This document shows, piece by piece, positions 1 through 11,138 of a stretch of 64,000 bases of DNA. Under the pieces are notes generated by a model. It saw only the letters and a list, made by a program, of their open reading frames with translations, had not been told where the DNA came from and searched no databases. The translations under genes were made by a program, and so were the position numbers. The stretch's first letter is position 1, and every line of letters starts with the position of its first letter. Location: the NCBI GenBank assembly GCA_032718475.1, contig JAUCBJ010004721.1, positions 1 to 64,000 on the forward strand, written 5' to 3'. The stretch comes from Nemertoderma westbladi. Its lineage: Eukaryota > Xenacoelomorpha > Nemertodermatida > Nemertodermatidae.

Positions 1-371
1 AAACAATGCATTGATAACGTTTTCTCTTTCAAACTTCTTGCCTTCTAGCGGCAGACTGGAGAACTGAAGATTGTCTCTAGTGCATGTGTTATATATCAGT
101 ATATAGTACAGTATAGTATAGTATAATTATACAAATACAATAACTGCCAAGCCCATTGTGTATACCTGAAGACGGGTACTGTACTGTATAAGTAGGGGCA
201 ATAGTCTCTCAGTCTCTGCATTAGATATTCTAGTATCTAGTACCTACTGCAGTGCAGTACCGATTACCAGCCTGACCTGAAGTCAGAAAGACTAACAATT
301 ACTGAATTACTGATACGAGTTTGGTCAGTTGGTGCTGGAACTTGTTATTTACATCCTAAATTGCTATATTG

Positions 372-475
372 TGGCCGATGTGGCTCCGATGTGGCCCCGA
401 TGTGGTCCGATGTGGCCCCGATGTGGTCCGATGTGGCCCCGATGTGGTCCGATGTGGTACCGATTGGGTCCGAAT
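372..475 (-). repeat. Minisatellite A, short block (CCGATGTGG units)
   Basis: Tandem 10-11 bp units of the type CCGATGTGGTA / CCGATTGGGT. The same units, mostly read as the reverse complement (ACCACATCGG / ACCCAATCGG), recur at 3394-3490, 3850-4212, 5808-5985 and 9745-10070. The open frame across it has no protein-like character. Confidence 0.8.
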
Positions 476-825
476 TGGTACTGATTTTCTTATTATTTTG
501 GGTAATGCAGCATACATGTAACTGTAAGCGTAACCTGTTATTTTACTTTAGTTTGTTTATTTATTTATGTTTTTAATTTGGCATAATGATATAATGTAAT
601 ACCCAAAAAAATATCAACATCTAGGAGGAGAAGAGTGTTTTGTACGCTTGATGACAATTGAATTCCCAATAGAGTGTATGGTTTATGAATGCCATGGCGT
701 TTTATCATCGAACATCTAACTGTCAATTGAAAAAGACATTGTAGTAACACGATATGCGATCCACGGTTTCCATCATACAACATATTCTTCCACCAATCGG
801 AATGGAGTCGCCTGGGATCCATGGA
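440..825 (+). repeat. Left arm of long inverted repeat
   Basis: This stretch is a close reverse complement of about 3494-3885. Shared landmarks include GTAATGCAGCATACATGTAA here and its complement near 3813-3833, and CCACCAATCGGAATGGA near 791-807 with its complement near 3520-3537. The arms are nearly 400 bp and enclose about 2.7 kb. No transposase reading frame is visible between them. This is either a non-autonomous element with long terminal inverted repeats or two opposed copies of one dispersed repeat. Confidence 0.8.
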
Positions 826-1690
826 CGCTGGAGGTGCCATCTACTTTATTGCTCAAACAATCCCAGATCATGACATATTTATACTGTATTTCATATGTAC
901 TGTAGGCCTACACAGTACATTTTATCTAATTATAAATTATCAACTTTTTGAAGATCAAATTATAGATAATATATTATTATATTATTTAGTTACGGCCACT
1001 ATCAGCCATTAGTGACCGTTGGAATTGTTTTAATCTATTGTGGTGTGCGCATGTCGCTGCGTTTTTACTTAGGAAGTAAATAAATATTTTCAATTTCTTA
1101 TATAATTTATTTCTCAAACAATCCCAGATCATTGCATATTATTTATACTGTATTTCATATTATTATACATTACTCTAGTTATACATTTATTTATATTTTT
1201 TACATAGTTTTTGCGCTGAGAAAATTATCGATTAATAACGAGATGGGCACTATTTTCCCTAAGGAAAAAATATTGCATTGATTTTACTCATTTCCGGCCC
1301 GGCACAAAAAGCAAAGATAACAAATTTTAAAGTATTTTTAGTGGAATTTCGTAAAATATATTTATTATAATTGTATTAAATTATTAATAACATACTTTTG
1401 AGTAGGTTTCAATAAGACTGTATATTATAACCCTCGCTTATATACTGTATAACACACTCTGTTAAGTGGGCTACTTTTACAAAAGTATGATGATTTTGTT
1501 GGTCACTGATCTGGTCTTTCGATAAAATTAATTCTTATTTTATCCAAATTTAATTTGGGCCATATACTGTGTAGTGTACTTACCGTAGGCCTAGTTCAAT
1601 TAAATGTTACAGGTGGTTTTTATTTGAAGTTTATAAGTTTTATAATCAGAACATAATATCATATAATACAGTATAAAGTTGACCTATACA
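826..1690. other. No gene seen; AT-rich with a short direct repeat
   Basis: The sequence around 846-893 (CAAACAATCCCAGATCAT followed by a TTTATACTGTATTTCATAT motif) is repeated at about 1117-1160. No exon-like open frame or RNA gene is apparent. Confidence 0.5.
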
Positions 1691-1696
1691 CTATAT

Positions 1697-1880
1697 TTAC
1701 TTCTTCCCCGACCGTTTACGCGCCTTTTGCCCCTTCTTTTTACCACCTGTCAGTTTGGGCTTTATCGTAGCTAGTTTTCCATCGCTGGATGTAACAGCGG
1801 CGTAGGTAGGTACCACGTGGAACAAAGTTCAGAAAGGCCTTCACATGTTGTGCTGCGCCATACAATTTCCTGTGCGAAAG
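1697..1880 (-). pseudogene. Possible broken C-terminal exon of an unidentified basic protein
   Basis: On the minus strand a pyrimidine-rich acceptor-like TCTTTCGCACAG near 1873-1884 precedes a protein-like frame (LYGAAQHVKAFLNFVPRGTY). After a CTAC duplication near 1800-1808 the plausible frame shifts to one that runs AAVTSSDGKLATIKPKLTGG, then a Lys/Arg-rich tail ending KRSGKK and a stop whose complement is at 1697-1699. The two halves read as one protein only if the 4-bp duplication is discounted, so this looks like a frameshifted terminal exon. The basic tail would suit a nucleolar or RNA-associated protein. I do not recognise the family, and chance open frame remains possible. Confidence 0.3.
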
Positions 1881-1884
1881 AGCT

Positions 1885-2600
1885 AATTGCTAAAAGTACC
1901 AAAACTCATATTAATATAATTTACATAATCAGAAGTCAAAAAAGAATAATCAAAGTCTAGCCAAGTTGGGGATAGGGAGTCGAAATGGTTCATGTAAAGA
2001 ATAACATACTGCATTATAATAATTGGGAAATGAAACTTTAAAAAGTAACTATAATAATTTGTACAGTAGTAAGTCTAGGGCCCTGCCATACTATGCCAAT
2101 CGATGTCGTATACTATACTGTATGTCTCTGTGACGGGTGCGACCCGGCACACAATAGAAGCATCTCAATAATCGAAACATTGCTTCTATGATACGAAAAT
2201 ATACACTGCTACATAAGCTTTTGTAAGCAAAATACTCATACTGTAAATAAATATACAGTACTGTAAATCCAAGATAAAGTGTGCAATAGCAATGCAACAG
2301 TTGTCTCGTTTGCCAAGAACATTGACAGAGTCTAGGATCAGCTAAGTTGCCTAAGTTTGCCATGGTTTAAGACAATCTTGGTCGTTTTTGTGGTCATTCA
2401 AGGTCGATAAAATGCGGACCAGTTGACTTACTTGGAGCAAAACTTGGGAAAGGAGAAGCGCCCACCCACCCCCACCTTCGGGTTGCAGCAATTGAAAGAG
2501 GAGAATTCGGGACGCCTCCATCCTCGGCCGACTGTTAGCTTGATATTCTATACAGTAGTGTATCTTCATTGAGTTCATTCCGTTTGGATTATTGCTTAGA
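1885..2600. other. No gene seen
   Basis: AT-rich sequence with short open frames only. No splice-bounded coding segment or structured RNA was recognised. Confidence 0.4.
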
Positions 2601-2601
2601 G

Positions 2602-2735
2602 AGCTACTACTACGATCGGCATGCTGCATTGCAGCTGCATTATATATATTACATATATATTAAGAATGCTGTTCAGGTTTGTCGACAGAATTGCCCCGCC
2701 ACAACTCCCTTTCACCCATGACATTTGTGTAATGG
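2602..2735 (-). mobile_element. 5'-truncated LINE copy (3' tail only)
   Basis: Reading the minus strand, the stretch matches the last part of the LINE at 59663-62810: CATGGGTG(A)..., a GTTGTGGCGG motif, AGAATGCTG in opposite sense, the AATGCAGCTGCAATGCAGC end and a (TAG)n tail, seen here as CTACTACTAC at 2605-2614. An AT-rich (TATA) expansion interrupts it near 2640-2662. Confidence 0.75.
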
Positions 2736-2803
2736 ATTTCTCGTGCTCCTTGGCACGATAAGCTCCTAAAACGGATTTGAATCTCAAAAAGGTTCCAGGT
2801 TTT

Positions 2804-2830
2804 ACTAAGCGAGGCTTTACCTCGCTTAGT
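2804..2830. other. Short perfect hairpin
   Basis: ACTAAGCGAG (2804-2813) is perfectly complementary to CTCGCTTAGT (2821-2830) across a 7-nt loop. It is not followed by a T-run and no function is inferred. Confidence 0.5.
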
Positions 2831-3393
2831 GTTTTGGTTTTCCGGCTAACGTAAAATATTTTCCGCTAGAACATGGTCCTTCAATGACTTGTTATTTACG
2901 GACATCCACAACATTTTAGTATAGTACAAAAACACAGTGATTTTCTGTTCTTCCCAAGTAGTACTGTATATTGCTTCCTTCTGACATATAAAAAATAGTG
3001 TACTGTAACACCATAGAAAAACCTCTGGGATGAGGAAAAGGTAGAAACCGGGTGCTTTGGGTCCGTTTAGCGAAGTATACATTATGGGACAAATCCAAGT
3101 TTAATAAAGTAAAAATTAAATAATAATGAATGACCAGGACGTAGGAACCATTATTAACATATTTTTGTGAAAGTATCACTTACACACAATAAAATCCATC
3201 AACATAGTTTAATATTAACTTAACATACAGTATACACGATATAAAACAAGTCCAATATCAATTAATTACAATATTAGTAAATATGTACTGAAAGTATGCA
3301 ATATACTGATATACAATGTAAAATAAGTACCTAGAATAGTGATCGTAAAATACACAAAATAAATTAAAATAAGTGTGTAGGATAGAGTTACCA

Positions 3394-3490
3394 CATCGGT
3401 CCAAATCGATACCACATCGGATCCAACCGGGTTCACATCGAACCTAATCGCTACCACATCAGACCCGGTCAGACCTAATCGATACCGCAC
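3394..3490 (+). repeat. Minisatellite A, degenerate block
   Basis: Diverged copies of the ACCACATCGGTCCAAATCG type unit, more degenerate than the blocks at 3850 and 9745. It lies just outside the right arm of the long inverted repeat. Confidence 0.65.
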
Positions 3491-3493
3491 ATG

Positions 3494-3885
3494 ATCCAGA
3501 GATCCCAGACGACTCCACAGTCCATTCCGATTGGTGGAAGAATATGTTGCATGATTGAATCCTCGGATCGCATATGGTGTTACTACAATGTCTCTTTCGA
3601 TTGACAGTTAGATGTTCGGTGATAAAACGCCATGGCATTCATAAACCATACAGTGTATTGGGAATTCAAATGTCATCAAGAGTACAAAATACTCTTCTCC
3701 TAGATGTTGATATTTTTTGGGTATTACAGTATATCATTATGCCAAATTATTAAACATTAATAAACTGACAAATAAACAAAATAAAGTAAAAGAACAGGTT
3801 GCGCTTACAGTTACATGTATGCTGCATTAACCAAAATAATAAGAAAATCAGTACCACATCGGACCCAATCGGTACCACATTGGTA
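3494..3885 (-). repeat. Right arm of long inverted repeat
   Basis: Reverse complement of 440-825, including the GCCATGGC / AACATCTA segment in the middle and the run into minisatellite A at the inner edge of 3850. Several single-base differences and short indels show that the copies are not recent. Confidence 0.8.
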
Positions 3886-4212
3886 CCACATTGTAACAAA
3901 TCGGCACCACATCGGACCCAATCGGTACCAACTCGGTATCACATCGGACCTTATGGGTACCACATCGGACCCAATCGGTACCACATCGGACCCAATCGGT
4001 ACCACATCGGTACCACATCGGTCCAAATCGGTACCACATTGGACCAAATCGGTACCACATCGGATCAAATGGGTACCATATCGGACCATATGGGTACCAC
4101 ATCGGACCAAATGGGTACCACATTGGACCAAATCGGTACCACATCGGACCCAATCGGTACCACATCGGTACCCCATTGGAACAAATCGGCACCACATCGG
4201 ACCCAATGGTTA
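3850..4212 (+). repeat. Minisatellite A, main block
   Basis: About 360 bp of alternating 11-mers (TACCACATCGG) and 10-mers (ACCCAATCGG, ACCAAATCGG), giving a period near 21 bp. The segment at about 3930-4082 recurs almost unchanged at 5822-5975. Open frames on both strands come from the repeat. Confidence 0.9.
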
Positions 4213-4214
4213 TA

Positions 4215-4930
4215 TTGAAAAATATCGAGACATGAAAAATATCGAGAGTAAAAATAACGCGAGTAAAAACATCGAGTGTTGAAAAATAACGATAATATCG
4301 AGAGTTCAAAAAATATCGAGAGTAAAAATATCGAGGGTAAAAATATCGAGAGTAAAAATACCGAGTGTTGAAAAATATCGAGAGTAAAAATATCGAGAGT
4401 AAAAATATCGAGTGTTGAAAAATATCGAGAGTAAAAATATCGAGTGTTGAAAAATATCGAGAGTAAAAATATCGAGTGTTGAAAAATATCGAGAGTAAAA
4501 ATATCGAGTGTTGAAAAATATCGAGAGTAAAAATATCGAGTGTTGAAAAATATCGAGAGTAAAAATATCGAGTGTTGAAAAATATCGAGAGTAAAAATAT
4601 CGAGTGTTGAAAAATATCGAGTGTTGAAAAATATCAAGTGTTGAAAAATATCGAGTGTTGAAAAATATCGAGAGTAAAAATATCGAGTGTTGAAAAATAT
4701 CGAGTGTTGAAAAATATCGAGTATTGAAAAATATCGAGTGTTGAAAAATATCGAGTGTTGAAAAATATCGAGAGTAAAAATATCGAGTGTTGAAAAATAT
4801 CGAGTGTTGAAAAATATCGAGTGTTGAAAAATATCGAGTGTTGAAAAATATCGAGTGTTGAAAAATATCGAGTGTTGAAAAAAATATAGAATGTTGAAAA
4901 ATATCGAGAGTAAAAATATCGATAGTAACA
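4215..4930 (+). repeat. Minisatellite B, forward block
   Basis: Tandem units of about 15-16 bp, AAAAATATCGAGAGT and AAAAATATCGAGTGTTG, interspersed over about 715 bp. The inverted block at 5250-5800 is the same repeat read in the other direction. The unit is free of stops in one minus-strand frame, which creates a spurious long frame. Confidence 0.92.
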
Positions 4931-5249
4931 ATTTTTTTAAATAAGGGTTGTATGATAATTTTTTTTTTTACTAAAAATGTTCTAGAACAACAATATTTAT
5001 TAACATTTGGTAACTTATACGTGTTCTAATATAATATTTAACAATATTTATAATATTTATCAAAATTTATAGCTAGCACTTCTTTTATAATATTTATTAA
5101 AAAAATAGCAAAAACTAGCTAGTATAATAAATCTGGTAAATGGGTACCCAAGGTGTATTACATAATGCCATTCACTTGCACTTGTACTGTTGTAACCCAT
5201 GCACTGCAATATTGTTCCATAATTCTAAATAAAATGCTCAAACAAAATG
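4931..5249. other. AT-rich spacer between inverted minisatellite B blocks
   Basis: About 320 bp with many AATATTTA motifs. No gene seen. Confidence 0.6.
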
Positions 5250-5800
5250 CAATATTTTTACTCTCGATATTTTTCAACACTCGATATTTTTCAACACTCG
5301 ATATTTTTCAACACTCGATATTTTTCAACACTCGATATTTTTACTCTCGATATTTTTCAACACTCGATATTTTCAACACTCGTTATTTTTACTCTCGATA
5401 TTTTTCAACACTCGATATTTTTACTCTCGATATTTTTACTCTCGATATTTTTCAACACTCGATATTTTTCAACACTCGATATTTTTACTCTCGATATTTT
5501 TCAACACTCGATATTTTTACTCTCGATATTTTTCAACACTCGATATTTTTACTCTCGATATTTTTCAACACTCGATATTTTTACTCTCGATATTTTTCAA
5601 CACTCGATATTTTTACTCTCGATATTTTTCAACACTCGATATTTTTCAACACTCGTTATTTTCGATATTTTTCATCTCGCGTTATTTTTACTCTCGATAT
5701 TTTTTAATCACGTTAATTTTCAACACTCGTTATTTTTACTCTCGATATTTTTACTCTCGTTATTTTTACTCTCGATATTTTTCAAGTCTCGATATTTTTC
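5250..5800 (-). repeat. Minisatellite B, inverted block
   Basis: CTCGATATTTTTCAACA and CTCGATATTTTTA units, the reverse complement of the array at 4215-4930. The two blocks form an inverted repeat with arms of more than 500 bp. Units decay towards the 3' end from about 5640. Confidence 0.92.
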
Positions 5801-5807
5801 ACCATTA

Positions 5808-5985
5808 CCGACCCAATCGGTACCAAATCGGTATCACATCGGACCTTATGGGTACCACATCGGACCCAATCGGTACCACATCGGACCCAATCGGTACCAC
5901 ATCGGTACCACATCGGTCCAAATCGGTATCACATTGGACCAAATCGGTACCACATCGGATCAAATGGGTACCATATCCCCAGGAA
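5808..5985 (+). repeat. Minisatellite A, duplicated block
   Basis: Nearly identical to 3930-4090, in the same orientation. The order is therefore A(+), B(+), spacer, B(-), A(+), which points to a duplication or inversion event rather than a simple palindrome. Confidence 0.88.
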
Positions 5986-7178
5986 AACCGTTTCTGGCAA
6001 ATTTTCAGAAATATCCGGCTTGCAGGCCATGCCTGGCGGCTGTAGACTGGCAAAATGTCTCGGCTACTTTGCAGCTTTTATGGTACCCATTTTTCCGGAA
6101 ATGTCGCCACCTGCCATAGCCCACCATGGATAAATTAACATGTAATCCTACCGGGACATGATTTGGGGTGCGACAAATAGCTGGAATGTTGCCGGGAAGT
6201 TATAGCCAGTTGTCATGATAACACCTAGCTGCCAGACGGAAATTTGTAGCGGCTTTGTCGCCATAATTTATACGGAATTATACTACTGTTGGTCTCCCAA
6301 TATTAATCAACTGTTTTATTTTGAGACAGCAATACAGTTTAGTTATTCGAAATGTCAATATAGTCCTGTCACCTTAATCTGCACCTTAATATGCAGTATA
6401 TAGAGACTGAGTAACAGTAATTAAATTAGTTCAAAATACAACTTTGTACATGTACATTCCCTGTAATCCATAAACATTAAAATAATGTTTATTAGTAACA
6501 TCTATATTCAAGAAATATAATAAGATAATATTGCAATTCAAAAACGAATGCTAGATTTAATATTATTTTGGAAAATAAAAGTGTACTTCTTAAAAGTATT
6601 CGAGAACTACAGGTACTAATATCATGTGTTATTTATTTTAACACTATACTAGTAAATTTCCCACCCTTAAAATTACAGATAGTGCGCAAATTGATTGACC
6701 GACTACAAGTGAAAATGGTGATCTTCAGTGCAAATTGACAGCAAGTGAAATAAAGTTTGTTTATGTTTTTGATTAGAAAACACCACCACAGTAACCGGCT
6801 CCTTTCACTTAATGTTTTAAATTAAATTAAATTAACATTTCAAACACAATAAAAAATATTTTGCGTCTGCGGTCATTATGCGCCAGTGCTCTAAAATTAA
6901 CCTTCTAATGCGTGACAATAAGCTAATATTGTAATTCTATCATTGCATTCTCATAACATGTCTGTTTTATTTTCTCATTATTATGCAACGTATAACATAA
7001 TTTTTACAATATTCTTGAAAACATGTAAAGAAAACAATTTCTATTATATTTGCAATAATAACACGTGGATACAAACCGAAGTAAATTATTTAAAATATAA
7101 TAATTGGAATAGCTCAATGTAAGCCTAACCCTTTTATCTTTTACGATAACAAAAAAATTATATTATTCATACAGGCAT
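5986..7178. other. No gene seen
   Basis: Mixed AT-rich sequence. Around 6775-6815 there is a fragment resembling the dispersed GTAACCTGCTCCTTTC repeat. No exon or RNA gene was recognised. Confidence 0.4.
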
Positions 7179-7431
7179 GGGGGGAAACTGGACGCACTAA
7201 AATTTTATCCCTCTCCAGGGGAAATTGGACACTAACAACTCACACTCACACAAATCAACTAACAGATGATTACTCTCAAAAATAAAACTGTAACCTGTTC
7301 TATTGTGCTTAGTTTATTGTTTTGGTTAAAATAACGTGCCACTGTAAATAGCTCATTTCCCTAACTTGATAATTTAACATTGAGGCGGGATATTAATTCG
7401 CCAAGGCGGGATTTGCGTCCAGTTTCCCCCC
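7179..7431. mobile_element. MITE with 18-bp perfect terminal inverted repeats
   Basis: GGGGGGAAACTGGACGCA at 7179-7196 is perfectly complementary to 7414-7431, enclosing 253 bp in all. There is no coding capacity. It contains, on the minus strand at about 7300-7345, the dispersed motif TTACAGTGG...AACCAAAACAATAAAC. No convincing target-site duplication is visible, so the superfamily is not assigned. Confidence 0.75.
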
Positions 7432-7574
7432 TGTCTCTATTCATAACAATGGCAAATAATTCGTAAGTTTGCAAATTTCTAATCGCACCACAACACCCAA
7501 AAAACACTTTCTCTTATAAAAGAAATGGCAAAAAAAACAAGTAAGTTATGACATCAAAACAACTTTTACAGTCC

Positions 7575-7880
7575 TTTCAACGGTTAATATTCTGCGTTCA
7601 GTTCTCAGTTCAGTCCATCCACCCCTAATAACGGTTAGTGTAGGCCTACTGTTCAGTTCCCGTACAGAACATCCACCCATAATAACGGTTAGTGTTCTGT
7701 TCAGTTCCCGTACAGTTCATTCACCCCTAATGCTAATAACGGTTGGTGTTCTGTTCAATTGCCGCACAGACCATCCACCCCTAATAACGGTTAGTGTTCT
7801 GTTCAGTTTCCGCACAGTCCATCCACCCCGAATGCTAATAACGGTTGGTGTTCTGTTCAGTTTCCGTATACAGACCATCC
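7575..7880 (+). repeat. Minisatellite of roughly 45 bp (CCACCCCTAATAACGGTTAG)
   Basis: Five to six diverged units with landmarks CCACCCCTAATAACGGTTAG, GTGTTCTGTTCAGTTCCCG and a CACAG(A/T)CCATC end. Some units carry an AATGCTAATAACGGTTGG variant. Confidence 0.85.
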
Positions 7881-9744
7881 ACTCTCCTGGGGGGTTTATA
7901 TTCCATTCCTCCAACCAAATCTTCTTTTACAACTTGGTTTCCCTTTTAGTGCTATAAAGTAAGAATAAAACAGTAAAGATATGACAATAATTACATCTGA
8001 AGAGCCTAATGGTATTTATTCAATGCCACACTAAACCATCATACATTTCACGCATAATTTTATTTTCTAACACAAACCCATGAATTATGGATATAAATTT
8101 ATTATCTAACACACACAAACTCGTCCCACGTGAATTATCATCATTTAACACCACACAAACCCACCCTCACCATCTCTCTTACCTTTAGCGACATGCGGCA
8201 GGTGTACGGTACCGTAGGTCTATACACTAAAATAAACATTATACAGTAGCAGTACCATATACCTGAACTTTATAAATGTAAATAAATTCGAAACATTTTA
8301 CTTACGTAATAATAGATTTTGATCCATCAGAGCAGAAAGAAACTGTGAAACTTGAACGAATTAATTAGGTAATAGGCCAAGGTTAGACATACAGGTATGT
8401 ATAGCAGCAGTCTTCTCCAATTCCTCTAAGAACTCGAATTAATTTAAATTACCTACTACAGTACTAGAGGCAGTTGAGGACAAATTTGATACTAGCAAGG
8501 ACACCTCTACTATACTCCTGCGTGATGCTTGCAAACACTCTTCTTAACGGTCTCCAGAAAAGAAATGCGGACAACGCAGAGAAAGAATCCAGAAAACGTA
8601 CTGTGACGCAAGGAACCGACTCGAAATCTGCAGTAAAACTCCAAAGAATAAGCAGCATTTAAGATCCATACCCTGACTGTGTGGTGTCTGATTGTGTGGT
8701 TGAAGTGATATATTGAATATTGAGTGGTGTCTTCCTTTAGTTCAGAGGCCGCCAACCTGTAGTGGTTTATGCTGGATATTGTGAAATGTAATTTTCATAT
8801 TTTCCATATTTCCATAATAATATTAAAATAATATATTCAAATAATATAATAATAATATAAAATATTAATAAATAATAATAAAATAATTTTAAATTATTAA
8901 AAAAATAAATAAACAATTTATAAAATTAGATTGACAACAATACTTACACAATAATTGCCTATTTACAAATCGGTTCCCGCTAGCGGTATCCGATTATTAG
9001 CTATGCCTGTCCTGTAGTAGAGTTGTCCTTGGATACTAGTAATTATTTATTTAATGCTACAAATAATATTAATTTGTCTGTAAATCTAAATCAATAAATT
9101 AATCACGAAAAATGCCTAATTGAAAGTTATACTTATATTTGTAAACTAATAAATGCCTGGAAACAAAATAATACTATTATTATACGATATGAAATGTTTG
9201 ATATTATTAAGATTGAAGCGATAAAATAAATGGGCGAAATAGTTAATGAAACGGCAATAAAATGGCGGGATCTCTGAAAATTCAATATACACAGTGGGGT
9301 GTCGTTGTCTGCCCTGGGGGTGACTGAGAAAGGGAATTTTCTATACTGTTAGTAGGCCTACTGTTCAGAAGCTGGCCGTTTTGTTTATGTCTGTAGTGTA
9401 GATGTGAGGTCATTTTGGGGGTGATATAGACTTGATTACCTGCCATCTTCCATTCCGTTTGATTGATTAGTAGACATAAATAATTTCATGTGTCTTGTTT
9501 TATACAGAGTATCACAACGTTTCCGACAAAATGTAAGAATTATTAATCCACTTTTTTGCCGCCTTCGTAGACGCTGCGACTATTAGGTCCATTCTTTCAG
9601 CATAAATCCGGTAAACAATAAGCGGCAAATTGCTGGCTTCAAAATTCCAGAATCAAGTAGGATTAAAAGAGCTCTATGCTGGTTTGTAGCCGGGTACCGG
9701 AGACATTTACCAGTATGAAGCCGGCCATAATCCGGGTCGTGTTT
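7881..9744. other. No gene supported; AT-rich
   Basis: Mostly AT-rich low-complexity sequence, extreme at 8810-8940. An open frame at 8474-8662 has a charged second half but no clear acceptor or homology that I recognise, so it is not called. Confidence 0.4.
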
Positions 9745-10070
9745 TACTGGGTCGGACCATATGGGTACCACATCGGACCAAATGGGTACCACATTGGACA
9801 AAATCGGTACCACATCGGACCCAATCGGTACCCCATTGGAACAAATCGGCACCACATCGGACCCAATCGGTACCAAATCGGACCAAATCGGTATCACATC
9901 GGACCTTATGGGTACCACATCGGACCCAATCGGTACCAAATCGGACCAAATCGGTATCACATCGGACCTTATGGGTACCACATCGGACCCAATCGGTACC
10001 ACATCGGACCAAATCGGTACCACATCGGTATCACATCGGACCTTATGGGTACCACATCGGACCCAATTGA
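9745..10070 (+). repeat. Minisatellite A, isolated block
   Basis: About 325 bp of TACCACATCGG / ACCCAATCGG / ACCAAATCGG units. It includes a locally tripled GTATCACATCGGACCTTATG segment. Confidence 0.9.
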
Positions 10071-10168
10071 GGGAAAGGAACAGGTTACAGAGGCAGGCTT
10101 TTCTAACTAAAACAATAAACGGCCACTTTTGACTTTACCAATTGAAGGAGCCCTATCACCTCACCACA

Positions 10169-10592
10169 TACTACTACTACAATCGGCATGCTGTATTGCA
10201 GCTGCATTATATATAAAGGCCCTATTAAGAATGCTGTGCCGGCTTGTTGACAAAAGTGCGCCTCCACAACTACCTTACACTCTTACAGCCTTATCACCCA
10301 TGACAGCATGACATTTGCTAGATCATCTGCATCTTCAAGTCCAGTGTCCTTTAAGACAGTAAGAAAGATGCGTCTCAAGAAATTCATGGGCTGTCCACAA
10401 TGCTTATTCACTCCATGAGGTGCACTGACTGGTCCTCACAGCTTAAAGCAATGTCCTGCAAAGCGGAGGCGGCTTTGTTCTAGTGTCAAGCTTGGGGGAA
10501 CCAATGACTGAATGAGACACCTCCAACTCCAATGTTATATAGTGTCTGGTTGGAGATGCAGAGATGTGTGCATTGTACTTGACAGTGAACCT
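10169..10592 (-). mobile_element. 5'-truncated LINE copy
   Basis: Minus-strand match to roughly the last 400 bp of the LINE at 59663-62810, from the GTGCACAC...CATCTCC segment to the CAGCTGCAATACAGCATGCC end and the (TAG)n tail (CTACTACTAC at 10170). Several small insertions and indels break the frame. Confidence 0.8.
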
Positions 10593-10938
10593 AATCAAAA
10601 CAATTAGTCAATAAACATTAACTCAATAACAGTTACAGTTTACAGTAGTCTTATTTTTGCCATACGAAAATACCACAGAATAAAAATACCATACACATGG
10701 GTATGTATGAATGAACTATACAGCTATAACTCAGCTACCGCGGTATACACCACTAAGGCAGTAAGGCTACCGCAAAGCCATACCACTACCGCAAAAAGTA
10801 ACTACTGATGTCTGACTGTGCGTGTGCGATCCCTGCTTATAATACCGTACTTATAATAATTAATTTAATCATTAAAATAATGTTGCATTGTAATTATGTA
10901 ATATATAGGGTATGTACTGATACGGGATGCAGTTTTGA

Positions 10939-11009
10939 TTTAAATACCGATATACAGTATGGCAGCATGGGTAGTACCCATGCTGCCATACTGTATATCG
11001 GTATTTAAA
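10939..11009. repeat. Perfect 71-bp palindrome with a 1-nt spacer
   Basis: Positions 10939-10973 are exactly complementary to 10975-11009 around a single G at 10974. The centre reads GGGTA-G-TACCC. The match is 35 of 35, so the structure is either young or kept homogeneous. Confidence 0.9.
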
Positions 11010-11138
11010 GTCAAAAATTGGACTTCAAGTCCAATTTTAGACTTCAAGTCCAATTTTGGACTCCAAAGTCCAATATTGGACTTTAGTACAACTCCAAGTG
11101 TACCTAAAATTGGACTTGAAGTCCAATTTTTGACTTCT
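11009..11138. repeat. Inverted-repeat hairpin of AAGTCCAATTTT units
   Basis: AGTCAAAAATTGGACTTCAA and what follows at 11009-11041 is the reverse complement of 11104-11137. Further TTGGACTTCAAGTCCAA near-palindromes lie inside. It abuts the perfect palindrome immediately upstream. Confidence 0.8.

Noticed and set aside
4065-6119. Open frames up to 290 codons across the ATATCGAG arrays
   Set aside because: They are mirror translations of minisatellites A and B on both strands.
8474-8662. Charged frame ending KRTVTQGTDSKSAVKLQRIS that might be a last exon
   Set aside because: No convincing acceptor in frame, no recognised homology, and no neighbouring exon.
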